Of a DNA stretch of 64,000 nt, positions 19,667 through 30,432 are shown piece after piece. Under the pieces are notes generated by a model. It saw only the letters and a program-made list of their open reading frames with translations. It had not been told where the DNA came from and made no database searches. Positions within the stretch are counted from its first letter, which is position 1; each line of letters opens with the position of its first letter. Source of the DNA: Apostichopus japonicus (lineage: Eukaryota > Echinodermata > Holothuroidea > Aspidochirotida > Stichopodidae); assembly GCF_037975245.1 (NCBI RefSeq), contig NC_092564.1:29503484-29567483 (forward strand), given 5' to 3'. The translations under genes and the position numbers were made by a program.

Positions 19667-20174
19667 ATGGGTAGAAGGAAAGGCATGTTTGATAGGCATG
19701 TAATAACCTTCAAGCCAGGTAACAGGTTTGGCTTTACTGCTTGAACAGCTGCTGAAGCTGATGCCAATTGCACTGGTGATATTCCTAGCTCTTCTGATAC
19801 AGATATGGCAACTAATTCCTCTTGCAAACCTGCTTATAGAAGGCTCGACAAGGAAGAGTATGAGAGAGTAATTAACCCAGCAGATAAAGGACATGAGATA
19901 TTTTCAACTCAGTCACAACAAACCATGTTTGCAGAATCTACAGGAAACAGGTTTGTTAATTTGCAAGCTCTATTAAGGGCCTATCACAGTGCTATGATGG
20001 CTCACAGAGAGACAAGCAATGGATGTGGGGACGACCCTATAGGTCTTTCTGATATGGAAGAATTGTAGGACTTGAATCAAAGGTTGTGTTTGGAATCACT
20101 ATGTAGCTACAAGAGTGAACTCTTGTCCATATAAAAAGCTTAAAAAACAGTAACAAACCTGGCAAGAATCCTTC
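19667..20174 (+). pseudogene. Mutator-like transposase relic, N-terminal part (copy c)
   Basis: Best preserved N terminus of this family in the window. It reads MGRRKGMFDRHVITFKPGNR, a TGA after residue 25, then in the same frame PAYRRLDKEEYE and NRFVNLQALLRAYHSAMMAH before TAG at 20066-20068. A basic start followed by GNRF and PAYRRL is typical of the animal Mutator-like proteins as I recall them. After the stop, similarity to copy a continues (GTTGTGTTTGG, then ACCTGGCAAGAATCCTTC) until 20174. There another left-end copy begins, so the rest of the gene is absent. Inactive. Confidence 0.62.
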
Positions 20175-20828
20175 AGGTAGCATACGCCCATTAAAAGCGC
20201 CATTGACTTACACACTAAATCACAAAAGTAATGTGGTCTCTAAGTCTAGAGAGAAGTTTTCACTAGCTAAACGCTACCCATCACCGGATAGCTGTCAAGT
20301 TGGCCTTTTATGGAATCATCAATTTTCCGTATCATGACCATGTAGATTTTTTGCTATCCGAGCCGGAAGTTTTTGTCACTTGTAAACAAACCTCTTCACT
20401 CAGTGGTAAACAATTTTCCTACGCTGCTCCTGGGAGGCCTTAAAGGGGTCTGAAATGGCCTCAATTGACACAATTTTCTCACTACATGTACTTCCATTAA
20501 TGCTCTTCAACATGCAAGCCACAAAAAACTAGATCATGATTGATAACAGGTCACAAAAGATGTTCCCCTGCTGCTTTTTGGCACTTTTCTTGAAGGAGAA
20601 CAATCGAGCGGACTGATATAGACTCTAATAGGAGTATGCCACCTTATGTGAGAGATGAATTTTTTTTTTAATACCAAAATGATACTTTTTATAGTCGTCA
20701 CAATATAAACCACAACAAAATTCTATGCAATTATCATTTTAGGTCCATAAAGATGTATTTTCAGAGATTTCAGTATGCAAGGTGCAGTGTGTAAATACAC
20801 ATATGAGCAATACTGTGTAAGCAGTAAC
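20175..20828 (+). mobile_element. Mutator-like left-end repeat, copy d, with 184-bp extension
   Basis: 470-bp unit from AGGTAGCATACGCCC to GGAGTATGCCACCT, plus an extension to GTGTAAGCAGTA that copy e also has. It interrupts the coding relic of copy c cleanly at its left edge. This supports AGGTAGCATACG as a true element terminus. No obvious target duplication. Confidence 0.65.
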
Positions 20829-22630
20829 CAGGTCTACGACTGCAACAACATTTCCAGTCACCAATTTTGATAAGCTTGACCAATTTGGGTGCATCTATGA
20901 TTCCTGCAGGTTGTATTGGTATTCCTGATCACCGCCCACTTGGTCTGGCTTGCCCTACCTGCAGAAACGTCATCCAGAGAAGGGTCTGCGGGGAGGGTTT
21001 TTTCGTCTCTGGCTCTGAAAAGTGATGAAAACTACTTTTGTTTAGCTCAGCTGATTCCTCCCAAACTGACCTACAGGACATACCCCAATGTATTCCTGAA
21101 CTGTTTGGAACATGTTAAACTGATATTGCATGTCACTCCAGTGCAACTGCTAAGTTACTAAGAATAAGAGAAGAGAATTGAAGGTGTTCTTTGCCAAAAC
21201 TGGATCATCGGGATTTGTAAACCACAGCCTCACTGTGTGACAAGTACATTTATGTAGCTGATCAATATGAGCTACCGTACTTGCTCTTCATATTACACAC
21301 TACGAGTCTGTGCACTCCATTGAATATGGCTACTGAAGTACAATAATAAACCAAGTCTGTTACTAAATAAATGATCGCCTCCTATATTCTTGATACGACA
21401 CGCTCAACGGCCACACACTGAAACACACTGTAACAGTATGTACAGTAGTCAAAAGGAACAAATACTGAAATGCTATCTAGATACACTGTTCACCTCAACA
21501 GCATATCCAGTCCATTTAAAGGTTTGTGCATAGGTTGTTACAATGTATTAAAGACAGTTATAAGGGAAGAGAGGTGGATCGGGGGGCATATTTCATGATA
21601 AAACATTCAAATTTGTTGCTCGGCAAAGAACAACAACGTCAAATTACCTTATTCTCCATTGGTGGCGAGCACTGGTTCCTATACTGTAGTTACTACAGTA
21701 GATCTCCCATGGAAGCATCAGGATATCTCTTTCTGCTGTCAGAGTTGTTTGGGATTTGTTGTTACCTCATCTAACCAGTTGAGGCCATTGATACCACACC
21801 CATTCAAAGTATATCGCTGTGAATGCTGAGGACTTGGCACATCAACTTTCTCTGAAAATTGACAAAACAACAGAAAACTAATGATAGTGAAAATAGGCTC
21901 AAAACCCCTTGATGCACATATGTAGGAGCAGAAAATGCATACCTTTGTGGATTATTTGCTAAATAAGACTCAAAACATTCTCTGTGTAAGGTTTTAGCAC
22001 TCAGCAGCCACTCCACTTAGGATACAGACCTCACATTGTGCTACAGCTGGTGTAGACGTGGTCTAGGGTACTAACGTAGCGCCATTATGAACCTGAGGCC
22101 TAAGCTAACAACATTATGGGTATTTCATGCATTGAAACTGAGTATTTGTCTTTAGTCAAACACCAGGTACTTCCAACTTTAGCAAAAATAACCTAAAATA
22201 TGGTTACCATGTACTTTAGGTGCCCACGGATGTCAAATTTCACTGAACTAAGTCATTCACGTCACACACACGGCAGGCATTTTGGTCTGATTCTGAAGGA
22301 TTTTGAATATCGTGCATTTGGCACCTACTTAGCAGGGTCAAGGAATGAATCAAATTACGGAAGCTTTGGTAGGTCAAGGCTTAATGACCCAATAGTTTAT
22401 TGGGGAGGAAAACTGGTCAGAAATGCTCAAAATGTTGTTCTGGTCTCATGTATAGAAACGCACATGCTCTTTGTGGTACTTTAAGTCTGTAATACTAATT
22501 TATGCGTAAAAATCATCCAAGCTTGAATTTTCAGACGTTTGCTTGAAAACCATTTTTACACACCATGGCAACTACTTTGGTCCAAAATTGGGACTTCTAG
22601 CACTTAAAATGAAAAATTTTAGCATTTTTG
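20829..22630. other. Unassigned stretch
   Basis: About 1.8 kb with several 70-95-codon frames on the plus strand (20916-21161, 21526-21774, 22200-22484). None shows a recognisable domain, signal or codon bias I can judge. No RNA gene or repeat identified. Confidence 0.5.
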
Positions 22631-23257
22631 CTTAAGGTAGCATACGCCCATTAAAAGCCCCATTGACTTACACACTAAATCACAAAAGTAATGTGGTCTC
22701 TTAGTCTAGATAGAAGTTTTCACTAGCTAAACGCTACCCATCACCGGATAGCTGACAAATTGGCCATTCATGGCATCATCAGGTTTCCGTACCATGATCA
22801 TGAAGATTTTTTGCTATCCGAGCCGGAAGTTTTCGTCACTTGTAAACAAACCTCTTCACTCAGTGGTAAACAAATTTCCTACGCTGCTCCTGGGAGGCAT
22901 AAAGGGGTCTAAAATAGCCTCAATTGACCCAATTTTCTCACCACATGTACTTCCATTAATGCTCTTTAGCATGCATGCCACAAAAAACTAGATCATGATT
23001 GATAACAGGTCACAAAAAGATGTTCTCCCGCTGCTTTTGAGCGGATTGATATAGACTCCAATAGGAGTATGCCACCTAAAGTGAGAGATGATTTTTTGTT
23101 ATTACCAAAATGATACTTTTTATTGTCGTCACAATATAAACCACAACAGAATTCTATGCAATTATCATTTTTGGTCCATAAAGATGTATTTTCAGACATT
23201 TCAGTACACACGGTGAAGTGTGTAGATACACATATGAGCAATACTGTGTAAGCAGTA
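22631..23257 (+). mobile_element. Mutator-like left-end repeat, copy e, abutting the satellite
   Basis: Near-identical by eye to copy d, starting CTTAAGGTAGCATACGCCC and carrying the same downstream extension to GTGTAAGCAGTA. Copy d continues into unrelated sequence at that point. Here about 10 bp of other bases follow and the satellite begins. Confidence 0.68.
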
Positions 23258-23267
23258 GGGGTTAGCA

Positions 23268-23424
23268 GTATAAGATCGCGGCAAAAGCAAACTGCGGTGG
23301 CCAGGTCTCGAGCCGAGAATCCAAAATACGTCTCGCTCTCAAGGTACAGAGCACAACCAACTGCGCCACGGCAGCTGTTGATATAAATCTTTGTTCGTTT
23401 CTAATACTTAAAGTTCCAGAGACC
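23268..23424 (-). repeat. Edge satellite monomer with canonical Pol III A box
   Basis: First, divergent monomer of the array (157 bp). On the minus strand TGGCGCAGTTGG (23357-23368) matches the tRNA A-box consensus TRGCNNAGYNGG at all 12 positions. GGCTCGAGACC (23304-23314) matches the B-box consensus GGTTCGANTCC at 9 of 11. The boxes are 42 bp apart, a normal tRNA-type spacing. D-arm-like pairing GCGC...GTGC is possible. It lacks the CCGCGATC motif of the inner monomers, having GAGAATCC there instead, so it probably preserves an older state. Confidence 0.65.
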
Positions 23425-24659
23425 GTACCAGATCGCGGCAAAAGCAAACTGCCCCCACCTGGTCTCGAGCCCGCGATCCAAAAATCGTCACGCTCTCGAG
23501 GTACAGAGCAACCAACCGCGCCACGACAGCAGTTGATATAAATCTATGTTCGTTTCTTATACTTAAAGTTCCAGAGATCGTATTAGATCGCGGCAAAAGC
23601 AAACTGTGCTGGCCTGGTCTCGAGCCCGCGATCCAAAATACGTCACGCTCTCGAGGTACAGAGAGCAACCAACCGCGCCACGACAGCAGTTGATATAAAT
23701 CTATGTTCGTTTCTAATACTTAGAGTTCCAGAGACCGTATGAGATCGCGGCAAAAGCAAACTGCGGTTGCCGGGTCTCGAGCCCGCGATCCAAAATACGT
23801 CTCGCTCTCGAGGTATAGAGCACAACCATCTGCGCCACGACAGCAGTTGATATAAATCTTTGTTCGTTTCTAATACTTAAAGTTCCAGAGACCGTATAAG
23901 ATCGCGGCAAAAGCAAACTGCGCTGGCCTGGTCTCGATCCCGCGATCCAAAATGCGTCACGCTCTCGAGGTACAGAGCACAACCAACCGCGCCACGACAG
24001 CTGTTGATATAAATCTTTGTTCGTTTCTAATACTTAAAGTTCCAGAGACCGTATAAGATCGCGGCAAAAGCAAACTGCCCCCACCTGGTCTCGAGCCCGC
24101 GATCCAAAAATCGTCACGCTCTCGAGGTACAGAGCAACCAACCGCGCCACGACAGCAGTTGATATAAATCTATGTTCGTTTCTTATACTTAAAGTTCCAG
24201 AGATCGTATTAGATCGCGGCAAAAGCAAACTGTGCTGGCCTGGTCTCGAGCCCGCGATCCAAAATACGTCACGCTCTCGAGGTACAGAGAGCAACCAACC
24301 GCGCCACGACAGCAGTTGATATAAATCTATGTTCGTTTCTAATACTTAGAGTTCCAGAGACCGTATGAGATCGCGGCAAAAGCAAACTGCGGTTGCCGGG
24401 TCTCGAGCCCGCGATCCAAAATACGTCTCGCTCTCGAGGTATAGAGCACAACCATCTGCGCCACGACAGCAGTTGATATAAATCTTTGTTCGTTTCTAAT
24501 ACTTAAAGTTCCAGAGACCGTATAAGATCGCGGCAAAAGCAAACTGCGCTGGCCTGGTCTCGATCCCGCGATCCAAAATGCGTCACGCTCTCGAGGTACA
24601 GAGCACAACCAACCGCGCCACGACAGCAGTTGATATAAATCTATGTTCGTTCTTATACT
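23408..24659. repeat. Higher-order repeat: 626-bp tetramer, two copies
   Basis: 23408-24033 and 24034-24659 are four-monomer blocks with the same order of variants, including the same ATCGTCACG, CGGTTGCCG and CGATCCCGCG changes. Only a few differences are seen (for example GTACCAG versus GTATAAG at the first unit). Unit edges are arbitrary. Confidence 0.85.
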
Positions 24660-25272
24660 TAAAGTTCAGGATACCTTATAGGATCGCGGCAAAAGCAAAC
24701 TGCCCCCACCTGGTCTCGAGCCCGCGATCCAAAATACGTCACGCTCTCGAGGTACAGAGCACAACCAAACGCGCCACGACAGCAGTTGATATAAATCTAT
24801 GTTCGTTTCTAATACTTAAAGTTCCAGAGACCGTACCAGATCGCGGCAAAAGCAAACTGCCCCCACCTGGTCTCGAGCCCGCGATCCAAAATACGTCACG
24901 CTCTCGAGGTACAGAGCACAACCAACAGTGCCACGACAGCAGTTGATATAAATCTATGTTCGTTCTTATACTTAAAGTTCAGGATACCTTATAGGATCGC
25001 GGCAAAAGCAAACTGCCCCCACCTGGTCTCGAGCCCGCGATCCAAAATACGTCACGCTCTCGAGGTACAGAGCACAACCAAACGCGCCACGACAGCAGTT
25101 GATATAAATCTATGTTCGTTTCTAATACTTAAAGTTCCAGAGACCGTACCAGATCGCGGCAAAAGCAAACTGCCCCCACCTGGTCTCGAGCCCGCGATCC
25201 AAAATACGTCACGCTCTCGTGGTACAGAGCACAACCAACAGTGCCACGACAGCAGTTGATATAAATCTATGT
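24647..25272. repeat. Higher-order repeat: 313-bp dimer, two copies
   Basis: A monomer with the diagnostic variant TTCAGGATACCTTATAGG alternates with an ordinary monomer, twice. The same dimer pair recurs near 34155, 38685 and 42280, so it marks a larger duplicated block. Confidence 0.8.
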
Positions 25273-25599
25273 TCGTTTCTAATAGTTAAAGTTCCAGAGA
25301 CCGTATAAGATCGCGGCAAAAGCAAACTGCGCTGGACTGGTCTCGAGCCCGCGATCCAAAATACGTCACGCTCTCGAGGTACAGAGCACAACCAACCGCG
25401 CCACGACAGCAGTTGATATAAATCTATGTTCGTTTCTAATACTTAAAGTTCCAGAGACCGTATAAGATCGCGGCAAAAGCAAACTGCGCTGGCCTGGTCT
25501 CGAGCCCGCGATCCAAAATACGTCACGCTCTCGAGGTACAGAGCACAACCAACCGCGCCACGACAGCAGTTGATATAAATCTATGTTCGTTTCTAATAC

Positions 25600-28500
25600 T
25601 TAAAGTTCCAGAGACCGTATAAGATCGCGGCAAAAGCAAACTGCGCTGGCCTGGTCTCGATCCCGCGATCCAAAATACGTCACGCTCTCGAGGTACAGAG
25701 CACAACCAACAGTGCCACGACAGCAGTTGATATAAATCAATGTTCGTTTCTAATACTTAAAGTTCCAGAGATCGTATTAGATCGCGGCAAAAGCAAACTG
25801 CGCTGGCCTGGTCTCGAGCCCGCGATCCAAAATACGTCACGCTCTCGAGGTACAGAGCACAACCAACCGCGCCACGACAGCAGTTGATATAAATCTATGT
25901 TCGTTTCTAATACTTAAAGTTCCAGAGACCGTATAAGATCGCGGCAAAAGCAAACTGCCCCCACCTGGTCTCGAGCCCGCGATCCAAAATACGTCACGCT
26001 CTCGAGGTACAGAGCACAACCAACCGCGCCACGACAGCAGTTGATATAAATCTATGTTCGTTTCTAATATTTAAAGTTCCAGAGATCGTAAAAGATCGCG
26101 GCAAAAGCAAACTGCGCTGGCCTGGTCTCGAGCCCGCGATCCAAAATACGTCACGCTCTCGAGGTACAGAGCACAACCAACCGCGCCACGACAGCAGTTG
26201 ATATAAATCAATGTTTGTTTCTAATACTTAAAGTTCCAGAGATCGTATTAGATCGCGGCAAAAGCAAACTGCGCTGGCCTGGTCTCGAGCACGCGATCCA
26301 AAATACGTCACGCTCTCGAGGTACAGAGCAACCAACCGCGCCACGACAGCAGTTGATATAAATCTATGTTCGTTTCTAATACTTAAAGTTCCCAGAGACC
26401 GTACCAGATCGCGGCAAAAGCAAACTGCCCCCACCTGGTCTCGAGCCCGCGATCCAAAATACGTCACGCTCTCGAGGTACAGAGCAACCAACCGCGCCAC
26501 GACAGCAGTTGATATAAATCTATGTTCGTTTCTAATACTTAAAGTTCCAGAGACCGTACCAGATCGCGGCAAAAGCAAACTGCCCCCACCTGGTCTCGAG
26601 CCCGCGATCCAAAATACGTCACGTTCTCGAGGTACAGAGCAACCAACCGCGCCACGACAGCAGTTGATATAAAGCTATGTTCGTTTCTAATACTTAAAGT
26701 TCCCAGAGACCGTATAAGATCGCGGCAAAAGCAAACTGCCCCCACCTGGTCTCGAGCCCGCGATCCAAAAATCGTCACGCTCTCGAGGTACAGAGCAACC
26801 AACCGCGCCACGACAGCAGTTGATATAAATCTATGTTCGTTTCTAATACTTAAAGTTCCCAGAGACCGTATAAGATCGCGGCAAAAGCAAACTGCCCCCA
26901 CCTGGTCTCGAGCCCGCGATCCAAAATACGTCACGCTCTCGAGGTACAGAGCAACCAACCGCGCCACGACAGCAGTTGATATAAATCTATGTTCGTTTCT
27001 AATACTTAAAGTTCCCAGAGACCGTATAAGATCGCGGCAAAAGCAAACTGCCCCACCTGGTCTCGAGCCCGCGATCCAAAATACGTCACGCTCTCGAGGT
27101 ACAGAGCAACCAACCGCGCCACGACAGCAGTTGATATAAATCTATGTTCGTTTCTAATACTTAAAGTTCCCAGAGACCGTATAAGATCGCGGCAAAAGCA
27201 AACTGCCCCATCTGGTCTCGAGCCCGCGATCCAAAATACGTCACGCTCTCGAGGTACAGAGCAACCAACCGCGCCACGACAGCAGTTGATATAAATCTAT
27301 GTTCGTTTCTAATACTTAAAGTTCCCAGAGACCGTATAAGATCGCGGCAAAAGCAAACTGCCCCACCTGGTCTCGAGCCCGCGATACAAAATACGTCACG
27401 CTCTCGAGGTACAGAGCAACCAACCGCGCCACGACAGCAGTTGATATAAATCTATGTTCGTTTCTAATACTTAAAGTTCCAGAGACCATATGAGATTGCG
27501 GAAAAAGCAAACTGCCCCCACCTGGTCTCGAGCCCGCGATCCAAAATACGTCACGCTCTCGAGGTACAGAGCACAACCAACCGCGCCACGACAGCAGTTG
27601 ATATAAATCTATGTTCGTTTCTAATACTTAAAGCTCCAGAGACCGTATAAGATCGCGGCAAAAGCAAACTGCGCTGGCCTGGTCTCGATCCCGCGATCCA
27701 AAATACGTCACGCTCTCGAGGTACAGAGCACAACCAACAGTGCCACGACAGCAGTTGATATAAATCAATGTTCGTTTCTAATACTTAAAGTTCCAGAGAT
27801 CGTATTAGATCGCGGCAAAAGCAAACTGCGCTGGCCTGGTCTCGAGCCCGCGATCCAAAATACGTCACGCTCTCGAGGTACAGAGCACAACCAACCGCGC
27901 CACGACAGCAGTTGATATAAATCTATGTTCGTTTCTAATACTTAAAGTTCCAGAGACCGTATAAGATCGCGGCAAAAGCAAACTGCCCCCACCTGGTCTC
28001 GAGCCCGCGATCCAAAATACGTCACGCTCTCGAGGTACAGAGCACAACCAACCGCGCCACGACAGCAGTTGATATAAATCTATGTTCGTTTCTAATATTT
28101 AAAGTTCCAGAGATCGTAAAAGATCGCGGCAAAAGCAAACTGCGCTGGCCTGGTCTCGAGCCCGCGATCCAAAATACGTCACGCTCTCGAGGTACAGAGC
28201 ACAACCAACCGCGCCACGACAGCAGTTGATATAAATCAATGTTTGTTTCTAATACTTAAAGTTCCAGAGATCGTATTAGATCGCGGCAAAAGCAAACTGC
28301 GCTGGCCTGGTCTCGATCCCGCGATCCAAAATACGTCACGCTCTCGAGGTACAGAGCAACCAACCGCGCCACGACAGCAGTTGATATAAATCTATGTTCG
28401 TTTCTAATACTTAAAGTTCCCAGAGACCGTACCAGATCGCGGCAAAAGCAAACTGCCCCCACCTGGTCTCGAGCCCGCGATCCAAAATACGTCACGCTCT

Positions 28501-29655
28501 CGAGGTACAGAGCAACCAACCGCGCCACGACAGCAGTTGATATAAATCTATGTTCGTTTCTAATACTTAAAGTTCCAGAGACCGTACCAGATCGCGGCAA
28601 AAGCAAACTGCCCCCACCTGGTCTCGAGCCCGCGATCCAAAATACGTCACGTTCTCGAGGTACAAAGCAACCAACCGCGCCACGACAGCAGTTGATATAA
28701 AGCTATGTTCGTTTCTAATACTTAAAGTTCCCAGAGACCGTATAAGATCGCGGCAAAAGCAAACTGCCCCCACCTGGTCTCGAGCCCGCGATCCAAAAAT
28801 CGTCACGCTCTCGAGGTACAGAGCAACCAACCGCGCCACGACAGCAGTTGATATAAATCTATGTTCGTTTCTAATACTTAAAGTTCCCAGAGACCGTATA
28901 AGATCGCGGCAAAAGCAAACTGCCCCCACCTGGTCTCGAGCCCGCGATCCAAAATACGTCACGCTCTCGAGGTACAGAGCAACCAACCGCGCCACGACAG
29001 CAGTTGATATAAATCTATGTTCGTTTCTAATACTTAAAGTTCCCAGAGACCGTATAAGATCGCGGCAAAAGCATACTGCCCCACCTGGTCTCGAGCCCGC
29101 GATCCAAAATACGTCACGCTCTCGAGGTACAGAGCAACCAACCGCGCCACGACAGCAGTTGATATAAATCTATGTTCGTTTCTAATACTTAAAGTTCCCA
29201 GAGACCGTATAAGATCGCGGCAAAAGCAAACTGCCCCATCTGGTCTCGAGCCCGCGATCCAAAATACGTCACGCTCTCGAGGTACAGAGCAACCAACCGC
29301 GCCACGACAGCAGTTGATATAAATCTATGTTCGTTTCTAATACTTAAAGTTCCCAGAGACCGTATAAGATCGCGGCAAAAGCAAACTGCCCCACCTGGTC
29401 TCGAGCCCGCGATACAAAATACGTCACGCTCTCGAGGTACAGAGCAACCAACCGCGCCACGACAGCAGTTGATATAAATCTATGTTCGTTTCTAATACTT
29501 AAAGTTCCAGAGACCATATGAGATTGCGGAAAAAGTAAACTGCCCCCACCTGGTCTCGAGCCCGCGATCCAAAATACGTCACGCTCTCGAGGTACAGAGC
29601 ACAACCAACCGCGCCACGACAGCAGTTGATAGAAATCTATGTTCGTTTCTAATAC
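25600..29655. repeat. Higher-order repeat: 2,028-bp 13-mer, two copies
   Basis: Variant order from about 25600 repeats with an offset of exactly 2,028 bp to about 29655. Matching landmarks include TTAAAGTTCCAGAGATCGTAA (26076 and 28104 region), the ACGTTCTCGAGG variant and CATATGAGATTGCGGAAAAA. A few single-base differences separate the copies. Confidence 0.85.
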
Positions 29656-30432
29656 TTAAAGCTCCAGAGACCGTATAAGATCGCGGCAAAAGCAAACTGC
29701 GCTGGCCTGGTCTCGAGCCCGCGATCCAAAATACGTCACGCTCTCGAGGTACAGAGCAACCAACCGCGCCACGACAGCAGTTGATATAAATCTATGTTCG
29801 TTTCTAATACTTAAAGTTCCAAAGACCGTATAAGATCGCGGCAAAAGCAAACTGCCCCCACCTGGTCTCGAGCCCGCGATCCAAAATACGTCACGCTCTC
29901 GAGGTACAGAGCAACCAACCGCGCCACGACAGCAGTTGATATAAAGCTATGTTCGTTTCTAATACTTAAAGTTCCCAGAGACCGTATAAGATCGCGGCAA
30001 AAGCAAACTGCCCCCACCTGGTCTCGAGCCCGCGATCCAAAAATCGTCACGCTCTCGAGGTACAGAGCAACCAACCGCGCCACGACAGCAGTTGATATAA
30101 ATCTATGTTCGTTTCTAATACTTAAAGTTCCCAGAGACCGTATAAGATCGCGGCAAAAGCAAACTGCCCCCACCTGGTCTCGAGCCCGCGATCCAAAATA
30201 CGTCACGCTCTCGAGGTACAGAGCAACCAACCGCGCCACGACAGCAGTTGATATAAATCTATGTTCGTTTCTAATACTTAAAGTTCCCAGAGACCGTATA
30301 AGATCGCGGCAAAAGCATACTGCCCCACCTGGTCTCGAGCCCGCGATCCAAAATACGTCACGCTCTCGAGGTACAGAGCAACCAACCGCGCCACGACAGC
30401 AGTTGATATAAATCTATGTTCGTTTCTAATAC

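Noticed and set aside
21526-22484. Two plus-strand frames of 82 and 94 codons
   Set aside because: No domain, homologous feature, splice context or repeat support; length is within chance expectation.
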